From positions 165,327-229,326 of the forward strand of contig NZ_VDZH01000002.1 in NCBI RefSeq assembly GCF_007673235.1: a stretch of DNA of 64,000 nt, written 5' to 3'. The notes below the pieces were generated by a model that did not search any database, was not told the DNA's origin, and saw only the letters and a list, made by a program, of their open reading frames with translations. The position numbers were made by a program, and so were the translations under genes. Below, one piece after another: positions 15,836-25,329 of the stretch; position 1 is the first letter of the stretch; the number at the start of each line of letters is the position of its first letter. Source of the DNA: Curtobacterium pusillum. GTDB taxonomy: Bacteria > Actinomycetota > Actinomycetes > Actinomycetales > Microbacteriaceae.

Positions 15836-16345
15836 CGGCGGAACCGGTGGTCCCGGCGCGCGCGCCATGCGGATCTCGCGCACGCCGTCCTCGACCTGCT
15901 CGACCCCGTCCGCCACGAACCCGCGCTTCCGGTAGAACGCCTGCGCCCGTGGGTTCGGGTCGGCCACCCACAGCACAGCGGGCTCCGCCGGCGAGATCAC
16001 CGCATCGAGCAGGGCACTGCCCGCTCCGGAACCGTGGTGCCCGTCGAGCAGGTACAGGACGTACAGGTGCAGGACCCCGGGTTCGGCGTTCGCGACCGGC
16101 CCGGACATCGCGATCCCGACCACCTCGCCGTCCTGCTCCGCCACCGCGATCCGGTTCGCGGCGAAGCGTTCGTCGGTCAGCGCCGTCGTCCAGAACCCTT
16201 CGCGTCGGGCCACGAACCCCGGGTCGTCCAGCATCGCGTCCGGCATCAGCCCGCGGTACGTCGACCGCCACGAGGCGACGTGCACCTGTGCCATCGCCGC
16301 CGCGTCGCTCGGGACGGCCGGTCGGACCGTGATCTCTCCGCTCAC
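15827..16345 (-). CDS. GNAT family N-acetyltransferase
   Basis: 172 residues. N-terminal ITVRPAVPSDAAAMAQVHVASWRSTYRGLMP and the acetyl-CoA loop GHHGSGAGSALLDAV (about residues 98-112), followed by ALWVADPNPRAQAFYRKRGFVADG, the usual beta-strand/alpha-helix end. The GTG start overlaps the upstream stop by 4 nt. It is the last of three coupled genes with a chloramphenicol-acetyltransferase-like protein and a mycothiol-type isomerase, so the set may protect against toxic compounds. Substrate unknown. Confidence 0.88.
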   Translation of the reverse strand: MSGEITVRPAVPSDAAAMAQVHVASWRSTYRGLMPDAMLDDPGFVARREGFWTTALTDERFAANRIAVAEQDGEVVGIAMSGPVANAEPGVLHLYVLYLLDGHHGSGAGSALLDAVISPAEPAVLWVADPNPRAQAFYRKRGFVADGVEQVEDGVREIRMARAPGPPVPPRD

Positions 16346-16998
16346 CTCCGGACCCAACCCGCCTCGGCGAACACGGTCTGGAGCTCGTCGACGAGCCTCG
16401 ACCCGTGGAACCCGTCGGCGACCGCGTGGTTCATCTGCACGACGAGGGGCATGACCGTGCGCCCCTCCACGAACCGGTACCGACCGATCGTGAAGATCGG
16501 TAGGAGGTGGTCCCAGCCGTCCCGCACGTGCAACGCGAACCCGGTGAAGGACGTCCCCGGCAGCGTCGAGATGTCGAACACGTTCCTGGGGCGGTCCTCC
16601 TGCGGGAACATCCGGTGGTCGTCCCGGTACCGCTCGATCGTCGCGACGGCGGCAGCGTGGAACCGGGCGGGGTCCTCGTCGTACGGGACGACCAGGACGG
16701 AGAACGTCTCGGTGTCGGGGTGGAACACCGTGAACATCGGGTGCACCACGTCCCAGACCGCGGGCGACCCGTCGTCGAGCAGCTGCATCCGGAACTCGGC
16801 GTGCCGGTTCACCACGCTCGCGATCGCCCAGATCTGCGACGCGTAGGTCCGCCGGTCCGTCGCGCGCACGGTCTCGGCGAAGTCGGTGACGTCGAGCTCG
16901 ACGGTCATCTCCCACGTGCACGGCACCCGGTCGCGGTAGTGCTCGAAGTGCTCGCGGCGTGGCCAGTGCTCGATGTCGAGGGGGCGAAGTTGCGTCAT
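16342..16998 (-). CDS. Chloramphenicol acetyltransferase-like protein
   Basis: 218 residues, the length of classical trimeric CAT. The catalytic His lies in VVQMNHAVADGFHGSRLVDEL, matching the HHAVxDGFH signature of the family except that the first His is Asn (the catalytic one is normally the second). Other matches: RREHFEHYRDRVPCTWEMTVELDVT at the N-terminus and a late PIFTIGRYRF. It could acetylate chloramphenicol or another small alcohol; distant CAT homologues often do not confer resistance. It overlaps both neighbours by 4 nt, so the three proteins are made together. Confidence 0.85.
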   Translation of the reverse strand: MTQLRPLDIEHWPRREHFEHYRDRVPCTWEMTVELDVTDFAETVRATDRRTYASQIWAIASVVNRHAEFRMQLLDDGSPAVWDVVHPMFTVFHPDTETFSVLVVPYDEDPARFHAAAVATIERYRDDHRMFPQEDRPRNVFDISTLPGTSFTGFALHVRDGWDHLLPIFTIGRYRFVEGRTVMPLVVQMNHAVADGFHGSRLVDELQTVFAEAGWVRR

Positions 16999-17678
16999 GG
17001 CACCAGTTTGGTCCCGAGCGCGCGGTCGAGTGCTCCGCGATCGCCTTCCACCGTGAGGTGCACCATTTCGGGTGTCCGCCGTCCCCACAGGACGAGGAGC
17101 AGGTCCCCAGCACGTCCCGTGACGCGGACGGCGGGCTCGCCACCGCAGAGCACGGCTTCGCCGGGCGCGTCGGTGAACGCGAAGACGACCGGTTCCGTCA
17201 GCGGCTCGACGCGGCCCAGCCGCACCTGTCGCGGGTACAGGTCGTCCACCACCTCACGGACGCCGTCGGTCGCCAGCTCTGCCTGGAGGCGCGGATCGCC
17301 TCCCAGCGCCCGCTGCGCGTCCCACAGGTGGATCGCCGTCTCGTGCGCCTGCCGCCGCGCCCAGGTCGCGGCGGTGTCGGGTGGGTAGATCGCCATGCAC
17401 GCGGTGTCCGCCGTTCGTGTGCGGAGTGCACCGATCAACTCGTCGGCGCCGGCACGGAAGCGGTCTGCCAAGTCGGCATGCGCGAGCGGCTCCTGCTCCT
17501 CGCCGGTCAGCTGTCCGAGGGCCCAGCGGTGCACGTCCGTCAGGTGCTCGCCGAGGTCCACGACGGTCCAGCCGGGGCACGATGGCACGGGAGCAGTGCG
17601 GTCGCCGGTCCGGAGCGCGGCGTCGAACCGGTCGGCCGCGTCCGCGAGCGCGGTGAGGTGTCCGTCGTACGTCGACAT
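16995..17678 (-). CDS. Maleylpyruvate isomerase family mycothiol-dependent enzyme
   Basis: 227 residues, DinB-like metal-binding N-terminal domain of the actinobacterial mycothiol-dependent family. Metal ligands are probably the His in WTVVDLGEHLTDVHRWALGQ and the Glu and His in QAHETAIHLWDAQ; the C-terminal SCP2-like part ends in DLLLVLWGRRTPE. Members use mycothiol as thiol cofactor for isomerisation or detoxification. It is the first of the three coupled genes running to 15827. A family-1 half-site (GCCTGGAGGCGCGG, 17281-17294) lies inside it. Confidence 0.85.
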   Translation of the reverse strand: MSTYDGHLTALADAADRFDAALRTGDRTAPVPSCPGWTVVDLGEHLTDVHRWALGQLTGEEQEPLAHADLADRFRAGADELIGALRTRTADTACMAIYPPDTAATWARRQAHETAIHLWDAQRALGGDPRLQAELATDGVREVVDDLYPRQVRLGRVEPLTEPVVFAFTDAPGEAVLCGGEPAVRVTGRAGDLLLVLWGRRTPEMVHLTVEGDRGALDRALGTKLVP

Positions 17679-17719
17679 GTCCTCAGCATGGTGGCGGGGT
17701 GCTCCCTAGGCTGGACGGC

Positions 17720-18262
17720 ATGCCGACGCTCGAACGGGTTCCCGCCCTGACCGCCCCCGAACTGCTGGCCGCTCCCGTGGCATCGGCGCTGGCCGAGCTG
17801 CCCCCGGACCTGTCCGACCGGATCGAGGCCGCACCGATCGACCCGGAGCTGGCCGACACCGCGGCCTTCTCGGATGCCTACGGCTTCCCGCTCGACGGCG
17901 GCGCGAACTGCATCGTCGTCGCGGGCAAGCGCGGGGAGGACGTCCGCTTCGCCGCGTGTGTGGTGCTCGCGTCCACGAAGCTCGACGTCAACCGCACGGT
18001 GAAGAAGCTCCTCGACGTCCGGAAGGCCAGCTTCGCGCCGATGGACCAGGCCGTGGAACTCACCGGCATGGAGTACGGCGGGATCACTCCGATCGGTCTG
18101 CCAGCTGCGTGGCCGGTGTACGTCGACTCGCGCGTGCTGGGCGCCCCCGACGCGGTCATCGGCGCCGGACGCCGCGCCGCGAAGTTGTTCCTGCCGGGCT
18201 CGGTGCTGGGCGCGCTGCCGCACGTGCAGGTCGTCGAGGGCCTGGCCGTAGCGGTCGCGTGA
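17720..18262 (+). CDS. YbaK/EbsC family protein (aminoacyl-tRNA deacylase-like)
   Basis: 180 residues, the editing-domain fold that in YbaK/ProXp hydrolyses mischarged tRNA. Seen: ANCIVVAGKRGEDVRFAACVVLASTKLDVNRTVKKLL and MEYGGITPIGLPAAWPVYVDSRVL, the latter being the GGxxPxG-type pocket motif; a Lys for catalysis is plausible in KLDVNR. It is not close to the other YbaK protein at 37487. The start is set by TAGGCT at 17707-17712, 7 nt upstream. The next gene overlaps it by 4 nt. Confidence 0.85.
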   Translation: MPTLERVPALTAPELLAAPVASALAELPPDLSDRIEAAPIDPELADTAAFSDAYGFPLDGGANCIVVAGKRGEDVRFAACVVLASTKLDVNRTVKKLLDVRKASFAPMDQAVELTGMEYGGITPIGLPAAWPVYVDSRVLGAPDAVIGAGRRAAKLFLPGSVLGALPHVQVVEGLAVAVA

Positions 18263-18609
18263 GCGAGTACGACCGGACCACCGGTGTCGGTACCGGCGTC
18301 GCGATCGCGGTCCTGCTGCCGGGCACGCTGGTGGTGTGCTGGTTGATCGACCTGGTCGTGTACATCCGCGCCGAGGTCGGGCAGGGCGACGACCGGCTCA
18401 GTGACGGCGCCACGCTCGGCTGGTACCTCGGAGCAGCCGCTCTGCCCGTGCTCGTCTCCGCCTTGGTCCTGGTCGTGCAGCTCGCCATCCGTCGGTACGA
18501 CGAGCACTACTCGATCGTGGGGACGATCGCCGCGCTCGTGGTGCTCGCGATCGCCGTGCTGACGAACGGCCAGCTCATCGGATCCCACGTCCTGTCGATG
18601 CTTCGGTGA
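18259..18609 (+). CDS. Small membrane protein of unknown function
   Basis: 116 residues with three predicted transmembrane segments (roughly residues 13-35, 54-76 and 86-106) and a charged EYDRT start. I do not recognise a family. The GTG start overlaps the previous stop (GTGA), which supports it being translated with the YbaK protein. Its last 35 bp overlap the 3-prime end of the convergent HAD gene. Confidence 0.72.
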   Translation: MSEYDRTTGVGTGVAIAVLLPGTLVVCWLIDLVVYIRAEVGQGDDRLSDGATLGWYLGAAALPVLVSALVLVVQLAIRRYDEHYSIVGTIAALVVLAIAVLTNGQLIGSHVLSMLR

Positions 18610-19201
18610 CGGGGCGCACCCCTGCGGCACCGAGTGCCGTTCGGAGCGCTGCGACGCTCGTGTAGTGGTGGACGGTCATCCCGAGTTCGACCGCCCCGGC
18701 GAGTTTCGCTGCAGAGTCGTCGGTGAAGAACACCTCCGGACCCTCGAGGCCGAGCGCGTCGAGCACGTGGCGGAACGCCCGGACATCGGGCTTCGTGAAC
18801 CCGATCGCGTGCGAACTGAACACCGCGTCGACGCGGTCGGGCAACCCGAACGACGCGACCTCGCCCGGGACACCGTCTGTGCCGTTCGTGAGCACGGCGG
18901 TCGTGTACCCGGCGGCGCGGAGCTCGTCGACGAGTTCGAGCACGGCGTCGTCGGGCGTGAACGGTTGCCGTCCCCAGGCCTCGGCCGCCGCCGGCGCGGC
19001 GAGGTGTTCGCCGATCGCACGGACCCACTCGGCGCGGGTGATCCGGCCGGTGGTCACGTCGTCGATCACAGGCGGGGAGAACGCGAACGCCTCGATCGCC
19101 CCGGGGGTCAGGGCGTGTTCACGTTCGATCCTCGCGACGTGCTCCGGGTGGAAGTGCCGGATCACCCCGTCCAGGTCGAACAGGACCGCACGGATCTCCG
19201 T
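18575..19201 (-). CDS. HAD superfamily hydrolase, start codon anomalous
   Basis: A phosphatase-like HAD protein of about 209 residues. Motif I (VLFDLDGVIRHF), motif II (TTAVLTNGTDG), motif III (GFTKPD) and motif IV (EVFFTDDSAAKLAGA) are all present. The problem is the start: the only ATG/GTG/TTG in this frame is the GTG at 19165, which lies inside DLDGV and would remove the catalytic Asp. Upstream of it the frame reads only non-standard codons back to a TGA at 19211-19213, the stop of the VOC gene in the same frame. ACG at 19199-19201 or CTG at 19181-19183 are the candidate starts. Coordinates assume ACG. Confidence 0.75.
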   Translation of the reverse strand, partial: TEIRAVLFDLDGVIRHFHPEHVARIEREHALTPGAIEAFAFSPPVIDDVTTGRITRAEWVRAIGEHLAAPAAAEAWGRQPFTPDDAVLELVDELRAAGYTTAVLTNGTDGVPGEVASFGLPDRVDAVFSSHAIGFTKPDVRAFRHVLDALGLEGPEVFFTDDSAAKLAGAVELGMTVHHYTSVAALRTALGAAGVRPVTEASTGRGIR

Positions 19202-19210
19202 CGCCGCGGG

Positions 19211-19579
19211 TCAGTCGTTCGGGCGGATCAGGCAGAACGGGTGCCCGGCGGGGTCGAGGTAGACCCGGAAGGTGTCCGTCCCCGAACCGGTCGCCGTCGC
19301 GCCGATCGCCAGGACCGCGGTCTCGCCGGCGTCGAGGTCGTCGACCTTCACGTCGAGGTGGCTCTGCTGGGGGACGTCCTGCCCGGGCCACTCCGGTGCG
19401 CGGTACTCCGCCACCTGCTGGAAGGCGAGGATCGGCCGGTGGTCGGTGAAGGGCAGTGCGATCTCGGCCCAGTCCTCGTCGAACGCGACGATCTCGCCGC
19501 CGAGCAGTTCCACGTAGAAGCGGGCGATGGCGCGCGGGTCCGGGCAGTCCAGGACGACGACGTCGAGTGTGCCGATCAT
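19211..19579 (-). CDS. VOC superfamily (glyoxalase-like) protein
   Basis: 122 residues. MIGTLDVVVLDCPDPRAIARFYVELLGG at the start, HLDVKVDDLDAGETAVLAIGA in the middle, and LDPAGHPFCLIRP at the end, closely like the VOC protein at 6909. The leaderless -10 TAGCGT at 19587-19592 supports the second ATG of the frame. It shares its reading frame with the HAD gene that follows, separated only by a TGA followed by C, a context known to be leaky, so a readthrough fusion is conceivable. Confidence 0.87.
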   Translation of the reverse strand: MIGTLDVVVLDCPDPRAIARFYVELLGGEIVAFDEDWAEIALPFTDHRPILAFQQVAEYRAPEWPGQDVPQQSHLDVKVDDLDAGETAVLAIGATATGSGTDTFRVYLDPAGHPFCLIRPND

Positions 19580-19598
19580 GGCCGACACGCTAGACCGA

Positions 19599-22500
19599 TC
19601 AGCGCGCGGCCGTCAGGGCCTTCGTGATCCGCTGCAACGACACCGTCTCGGCGGTCCCCAGTTCCTGCGCGAAGAGACTGAGGCGGAACTCCTCGAGCAT
19701 CCACCGCGCGTGCACGAGCTCCGGGTGCGCACCGACGGCCGGGGGGAACTGCCCGCCCGCGTCGACGTAGCGATCGGTCGCGACGGTGACCTCGCGCATC
19801 CACGTGGCGTCGCGCCCGGGGTTCTGCAGGAGCTTCTGCACGCGGGCGTCCACCCCCTGCAGGTACACCCGGATGCGCCGGAGCCGGTCGAGCCCCGCCA
19901 CCGAGACGAACCCGGGGAACACCAGTCGCTCCATCTGCTGGCGCATGTCGGTCAGTGCGGCCAGCAGCGACATCGAGTTCGCCTGCTTGAGGGACCGTTC
20001 CGCTGCCCGGTGTGCGGCGAGGACCGCGGCGACCTCGGACACGGCCGTGAACATCGTGTCCACCACCGAGGCGGAGACGGTGTCGCGGACGGCCTCGAAC
20101 GCCGACTTCGTGAAGACGAGTCCGTCAGGGTGCGCCCGGCGGATCCCGGCGTCGACGACCGCCGCCAGCACGTCGTCGAAGAGCGCCGCCGTCGACGGGT
20201 ACGGGCTGGCAGCGAGTGCGAGCTTCTCCTGCGCGGTGAGGTGCGACTGGATGTACGACACGGGCGACGGCACGGCGTGCATGACGAGCCGGCGGACGCC
20301 CGCGGGCATCCGGACTGCACGGTCGGACGGGGTCGCGAGCAACTGGACACCGACGGTCGCCTTCGGCCCGGTGCCCTCTTCCACGAGCGCCGGGTAGGCG
20401 CGGATGACGCCGCCGGCTTGCTTGGTGTCGAGCGTCTCCGGCAGGTCCGTGTCGGGCCAGGCGGTCAATCCGGACCGTTCCACCTGCTGACCGCTACCGG
20501 CGGACGCGACGCGAGCCGCGCCTCCAGGCCGCTTGGCAGCCCGCTCCGTGGCGGAGGCGACGCTCTGCTGGGTCCGGTCCTTGAGCTTCGTCTGCAGGAC
20601 CGACAGGTCCTTGCCGGCCTCGACCCGGCGCCCCCGTTCGTCGACGACCGCCCACGTGGGCAGCAGGTGCGACGGGACGCGGGCGAGGTCGAAGTCGGAC
20701 TCGGTGACGGGCACGTAGGTCAGCCGCTGGATCGCCTTGGCGAGCGTGGCTCGGAACGACTCGGTGGGCTCGGTCGGGGCGTCGTCGGGCAGCTCGGCGA
20801 CGATCTTCTCCGCCCAGTCGGCAGCGGGCACGACGTTCTTGCGGATCTGCTTCGGCAACGACTTGATGAGGGCGGTGACGAGCTCCTTCCGGAGACCGCG
20901 CACCTGCCAGTCGAAACCCTCCTCGCGCATGCGGGGGAGCAGCGCCAGGGGGACCTGCACGCTCACGCCGTCGTCCTGCGCGCCCGGCTCGAACCGGTAC
21001 TTGATGGCGAGGCGCTGGTCGCCGCTCCGCCACTGGGTCGGGTACTCCACGTCATCTTCCGCCACCGACGCGGCGTCTTCTGCCAGGAGGTCCGACCTGC
21101 GCATCGTGAGCAGGTCCGGTTGGTCGCGCCTCGCCTTCCGCCACCACCCCTCGAAGTCGCGGGTCGTGGCGACGTCCGCGGGGATGCGGGCGTCGTAGAA
21201 CTCGACGATGCGCTCGTCGTCGAACAGGATGTCGCGGCGGCGGGTGCGTTCCTCGAGCTGCTCGAGGTCCTTGCGCAGGCGACGGTTGTCGCGGTCGAAC
21301 TGCTGCTGCGAGTCCCACTCGCCCTCGACCAGGGCGTGCCGGATGAAGAGCTCGCGGGAGTGCTCCGGGTCGATGCGCGTGTACTGCACGCGGCGCCGCT
21401 GGACGATCGGGACGCCGAACAGGGTGACCCGCTCGTAGGCGACGGCCGCGCCCTGCTTCTTCTCCCAGTGCGGTTCACCGTGGGTGCGCTTGAGGAGGTC
21501 GCCGGCGAGCGGCTCGACCCAGGCGGGGTCGATCCGCCCGACCGTGCGGGCGAACAGCCGGCTGGTCTCGACGAGCTCGGCGGCCATCACGGCGTCGGGC
21601 TGCTTCTTCGCCAGGACGCTGCCCGGGAACACGACGAACCGGGTGTTCCGGGACCCGAGGTAGTCGCGCTTCTCCTTGTCGCGCAGCCCGATCTGGCTGA
21701 GGAGCCCGGCGAGGAGCGACCGGTGCACGGCGTCGCCGTCGTCGGAGCGGGACTGCCCGACCCGGACGTCGACCTGCTTCGCGGCGCGGGACAGCTGCCG
21801 GTACAGGTCCTGCCACTCGCGGATGCGGAGGTAGTTGAGGAACTCGGCCTTGCACAGGCGGCGGAAGGCACTCGACGACAGCTCGTCCTGCTTGTCCTCG
21901 ATGTGGTTCCAGAGGTTGAGCAGCGTCAGGAAGTCGCTCGTCGGGTCGGCGAACCGGGCGTGCAGTTGATCGGCGTGCGCCCGCTTCTCGAGGGGACGTT
22001 CGCGGGGGTCCTGGATGCTCAGGGCACTGACGACGGCGATGACCTCGCGACCGACGCCCTGTCGTCCGGCCTCGAGGACCATCCGGCCGAGTCGCGGGTC
22101 GATCGGGAGTCGGGTGAGCTGCTTGCCGGTCTTCGTGATCCGGCCGTCGGTGTCGACGGCGCGGAGTTCCCGGAGCAGGTCGAGGCCGTCCTTCACGCCG
22201 CGGGAGTCCGGCGGCTGCAGGAACGGGAACGACTCGATGTCCCCGAAGCCGAGGGAGATCATCTGCAGGATCACCGCGGCGAGGTTCGTGCGGAGGATCT
22301 CCGGGTCGGTGAACTCGGGACGTCGCTCGAAGTCGTCCTCGGAGTAGAGCCGGATCGCGATGCCGGCACTCGTGCGGCCCGCTCGACCCGAACGCTGGTT
22401 GGCGGACGCCTGCGAGACCGCTTCGATCGGCAGGCGCTGCACCTTGGCGCGCGGCGAGTACCGGGAGATGCGCGCGGTCCCGACGTCGATGACGTACTTG

Positions 22501-23462
22501 ATGCCGGGGACGGTCAGCGACGTCTCGGCGACGTTCGTGGCGAGCACCACGCGGCGACGGATGCCCGGGGTGTGCCGACGCTCGAAGACCCGGTGCTGGT
22601 CGGCTGCGGACAGGCGTCCGTACAGGGGGAGGACCTCGGTGCCCGGGTAGCGCTTGCCCTCGATGGCGTCCTGCGCGTCGCGGATCTCGTTCTCGCCGGA
22701 CAGGAACACGAGCACGTCGCCCGGGTCCTCCCGCGAGAGCTCGTCGAGCGCGTCGGTGATGCCCTGCATGGTGTCGCGGTCGTCGGGGGACCCGCCGCGG
22801 CCGCTGTCGTCCGTCCGCGGGTCGGTGTCGTCGGTCCCGTTCGTCTCGTCGCCGTCGTCAGCGGCGTCCGCCACCAGCGGCCGGTACCGGATCTCCACCG
22901 GGTACGTGCGGCCGGAGACCTCGATGATCGGGGCGTCGCCGAAGTGCTTCGAGAACGACTCCGGGTCGATGGTCGCACTCGTGATGATGAGCTTGAGGTC
23001 GGGGCGTCGGACGAGCAGCCGCTTGAGGTACCCGAGCAGGAAGTCGATCGTCAGGGAGCGCTCGTGCGCCTCGTCGATGATGATCGTGTCGTACCGCTTC
23101 AGGTCGCGGTCGAAGTGGATCTCGTTGAGCAGGATGCCGTCGGTCATCACCTTGACGCGGGTGTCCGAGCTCACTCGATCGGTGAAGCGCACCTGGTAGC
23201 CGACGAGTCCGCCGAGTTCGCCGCCGAGCTCCTCGGACACGCGTTCGGCGATGGTCCGTGCGGCGATGCGTCGGGGCTGGGTGTGGCCGATGTGCTCGCG
23301 CCCGAGTTCGAGGCAGATCTTCGGCAGCTGCGTCGTCTTGCCCGACCCGGTCGCGCCGGCGACGATGACCACCTGGCTGTCCCGGATGGCAGCCGCGATG
23401 TCGTCCCGCCGCTGCGACACCGGCAGTTCGGGCGGGTACGTGATGACGGGCGTGGTCGACAT
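19599..23462 (-). CDS. hrpA: ATP-dependent RNA helicase HrpA
   Basis: DEAH-box RNA helicase of 1287 residues, near the E. coli HrpA length. Walker A GATGSGKTTQ, DEAH in IIIDEAHERS, SAT in ITSATIDPESF, TNVAETSLTVPGI and QRSGRAGR are all seen, followed by the helicase-associated and C-terminal HrpA-specific region. An acidic, low-complexity insert (DGDETNGTDDTD...) follows motif III. I use the ATG of MSTTPV, whose 5-prime leader would be about 2 nt given TAGGCT at 23472-23477. A family-1 half-site lies within it at 20511-20529. Confidence 0.95.
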   Translation of the reverse strand: MSTTPVITYPPELPVSQRRDDIAAAIRDSQVVIVAGATGSGKTTQLPKICLELGREHIGHTQPRRIAARTIAERVSEELGGELGGLVGYQVRFTDRVSSDTRVKVMTDGILLNEIHFDRDLKRYDTIIIDEAHERSLTIDFLLGYLKRLLVRRPDLKLIITSATIDPESFSKHFGDAPIIEVSGRTYPVEIRYRPLVADAADDGDETNGTDDTDPRTDDSGRGGSPDDRDTMQGITDALDELSREDPGDVLVFLSGENEIRDAQDAIEGKRYPGTEVLPLYGRLSAADQHRVFERRHTPGIRRRVVLATNVAETSLTVPGIKYVIDVGTARISRYSPRAKVQRLPIEAVSQASANQRSGRAGRTSAGIAIRLYSEDDFERRPEFTDPEILRTNLAAVILQMISLGFGDIESFPFLQPPDSRGVKDGLDLLRELRAVDTDGRITKTGKQLTRLPIDPRLGRMVLEAGRQGVGREVIAVVSALSIQDPRERPLEKRAHADQLHARFADPTSDFLTLLNLWNHIEDKQDELSSSAFRRLCKAEFLNYLRIREWQDLYRQLSRAAKQVDVRVGQSRSDDGDAVHRSLLAGLLSQIGLRDKEKRDYLGSRNTRFVVFPGSVLAKKQPDAVMAAELVETSRLFARTVGRIDPAWVEPLAGDLLKRTHGEPHWEKKQGAAVAYERVTLFGVPIVQRRRVQYTRIDPEHSRELFIRHALVEGEWDSQQQFDRDNRRLRKDLEQLEERTRRRDILFDDERIVEFYDARIPADVATTRDFEGWWRKARRDQPDLLTMRRSDLLAEDAASVAEDDVEYPTQWRSGDQRLAIKYRFEPGAQDDGVSVQVPLALLPRMREEGFDWQVRGLRKELVTALIKSLPKQIRKNVVPAADWAEKIVAELPDDAPTEPTESFRATLAKAIQRLTYVPVTESDFDLARVPSHLLPTWAVVDERGRRVEAGKDLSVLQTKLKDRTQQSVASATERAAKRPGGAARVASAGSGQQVERSGLTAWPDTDLPETLDTKQAGGVIRAYPALVEEGTGPKATVGVQLLATPSDRAVRMPAGVRRLVMHAVPSPVSYIQSHLTAQEKLALAASPYPSTAALFDDVLAAVVDAGIRRAHPDGLVFTKSAFEAVRDTVSASVVDTMFTAVSEVAAVLAAHRAAERSLKQANSMSLLAALTDMRQQMERLVFPGFVSVAGLDRLRRIRVYLQGVDARVQKLLQNPGRDATWMREVTVATDRYVDAGGQFPPAVGAHPELVHARWMLEEFRLSLFAQELGTAETVSLQRITKALTAAR
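20511..20529. repeat. Family-1 half-site inside hrpA
   Basis: GCGAGCCGCGCCTCCAGGC, 19 nt identical to 56802-56820. On the coding strand it gives a Gly/Ala/Arg-rich linker (RPGGAARVAS) in the C-terminal part of HrpA. Confidence 0.6.
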
Positions 23463-23496
23463 GAGCATTCCAGCCTACAGCCGCGGGCGGCGCCGG

Positions 23497-25329
23497 TCAG
23501 GCCAGTTGCGTGAAGAGCTCATCGCCGGTCCGCGCGGGGAGCGCGCACACCCGGTCGTGACAGACGTAGCCGGCGGGGTCGAGGGTGTCCCGGCCCTCGA
23601 ACAGTTCGAACCCGGCCTCGGTCCAAGCCACCGCCTGGTCGGGCGTCACGAGCGCGAGCACCGTCCCCGGTCGACGAGCGTCGCGCGCCGTCGTCCGGAG
23701 CGGGTCGGTCGGATCGGACGCCACGACGACGACCTCGCGCGACGGCCGCTGCAGCGCGAGCGCGACACCGAGGGCGTCCGCGTGCCCGAGCGGCTGCTCG
23801 GTGCCGGTGGCGGCACGGTCCGCGACGAGCCGCGCGGCGGCCGCCCGGTACGTCGCATCGCCGGTGAGCGCGGCGAGGACCGCTGCCGCCGCCGCGAGTG
23901 CGACGGTGCCCGATCGCATCGCCGTCTGCGGCTGCTCGCCCGTCGCCGTACCGGCAGCGGCCAGTACCGGGTCGACCACGAAGCGTCCGGCCAGGCCGTC
24001 GTCGACGAGCCCACGTGCGGCCACCGCGTACGACACCTCGCCCGTCACGAGCGCGAGTTCGAGCAGCCCCTCGGCGAGGAGTCCGACGTCCTCGATGGTC
24101 GGCGGCGCGCTCGACACCCCACGCGGAGTGCTCGAGCGGACCGTGACGTGGCCGTCTTCGAGGTGCGTGGCCAGCAGTGCATCGGCGGCTCCGCGGGCGA
24201 GCGCGACCATCTCGTCGTCCGCGTGCCGTGCGCCCGCGATCGCGAGGCCTCGGATGGCAAGGCCGTTCCAACCGGTGAGCACCTGGTCGTCGAGCGGCGG
24301 CGGGTCGAGTCGCCCGCGTTCGTCGAGTGGCAGCCGGTACCACTCGCCCTCGACGCGCTGGCCGTCGATCGTCGACTCGCTGTCCTGCGCGGCGACGAAC
24401 GCGCCGTCCGGTCGTCGGAGGGTGTCCCGCAGGAAGTCCGCGATGCCCCGCGCCTGTTCGGCGCCCGCGACGGCGAGCAGGCCGCCGTTGTCGTAGAGCA
24501 TGCGCTCGTAGTGCGGCACGCTCCAGTCCCGCTTGGTCGCGTACCGGAAGACGCCGCCGTCGGCGTCGGTCAGCTCGCTGGTGCGGATCGCGCGCAGGGA
24601 GCGGTCGAGCAGGCCGTCCGCCTGGTCGTCGCCGTCGGCCGCGGCGTCGGACAGGAACTCCAGCAGGGGCGCGCTCGGGAACTTCGGTGCGCCGCCGAAA
24701 CCACCGTAGGTGGTGTCCTCCCCACGCGAGAGCAGGTCGGTGACGGCCCGGATGCTGTCGACTGCCGGGAGGCGCGGCTCGGCCCCGCCTCCGTCGGCAC
24801 CCGAGCGGGCGGTCGCGTCCGCCTCGGCGCCCTGCCGGATCGCCGTCGCGATCGCACTCGCGTTCGCGTCCACCTCGTGCCGTCGCTCGGTCCACGCGTC
24901 GACGACCGCCGCGAGGATCTGCCGGAACGACGGCACCTGCCCGACCGGCGTGGGCGGGAAGTACGTGCCCGCGAAGAACACGTGCCCGTCCGGCGTGAGG
25001 AACGTCGTCAGCGGCCAGCCGAGCTGCTGCGTGAAGGCGCTCGCCGCGGCCATCAGGCTGGCGTCCACGTCCGGACGTTCCTCGCGGTCGACCTTGACCG
25101 CGACGACGTCCCGGCGGAGCAGCGCGCCGACCTCGGGGTCGGAGAAGCTCTCGCGTGCCATGACGTGACACCAGTGGCACGTGGCGTAGCCCACCGAGAC
25201 CATCACGGGCACGCCCCGGTCCCGGGCCTCGGTGAAGGCCTCCGGTCCCCACTCACGCCAGTCCACCGGGTTCCCCGCGTGCTGACGGAGGTACGGGCTG
25301 ACGGCGGAGCCGAGGCGGTTGTCGGTCAT
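23497..25329 (-). CDS. Thioredoxin-domain protein, DUF255 (YyaL/SSP411 family)
   Basis: 610 residues. The N-terminal DUF255 thioredoxin-like domain has [17 protein letters not shown] (CxxC near residues 50-53) after [14 protein letters not shown]; the rest is an (alpha/alpha)6-barrel-like glycosidase-type region ([39 protein letters not shown]). The family is widespread but its reaction is unsettled. It overlaps the upstream kinase-like gene by 4 nt and ends 34 bp before hrpA's start on the other side, suggesting an operon from 26928. Confidence 0.9.
   Translation of the reverse strand: MTDNRLGSAVSPYLRQHAGNPVDWREWGPEAFTEARDRGVPVMVSVGYATCHWCHVMARESFSDPEVGALLRRDVVAVKVDREERPDVDASLMAAASAFTQQLGWPLTTFLTPDGHVFFAGTYFPPTPVGQVPSFRQILAAVVDAWTERRHEVDANASAIATAIRQGAEADATARSGADGGGAEPRLPAVDSIRAVTDLLSRGEDTTYGGFGGAPKFPSAPLLEFLSDAAADGDDQADGLLDRSLRAIRTSELTDADGGVFRYATKRDWSVPHYERMLYDNGGLLAVAGAEQARGIADFLRDTLRRPDGAFVAAQDSESTIDGQRVEGEWYRLPLDERGRLDPPPLDDQVLTGWNGLAIRGLAIAGARHADDEMVALARGAADALLATHLEDGHVTVRSSTPRGVSSAPPTIEDVGLLAEGLLELALVTGEVSYAVAARGLVDDGLAGRFVVDPVLAAAGTATGEQPQTAMRSGTVALAAAAAVLAALTGDATYRAAAARLVADRAATGTEQPLGHADALGVALALQRPSREVVVVASDPTDPLRTTARDARRPGTVLALVTPDQAVAWTEAGFELFEGRDTLDPAGYVCHDRVCALPARTGDELFTQLA

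Noticed and set aside
16342..16998. Calling this a confirmed chloramphenicol resistance gene (cat)
   Set aside because: The catalytic motif and length fit, but the first His of the HH pair is Asn and no mobile or regulatory context typical of resistance genes is present.
19527..23513. A 1328-codon open frame opposite hrpA
   Set aside because: Antisense to the well-supported HrpA helicase; low-complexity composition and no motif.
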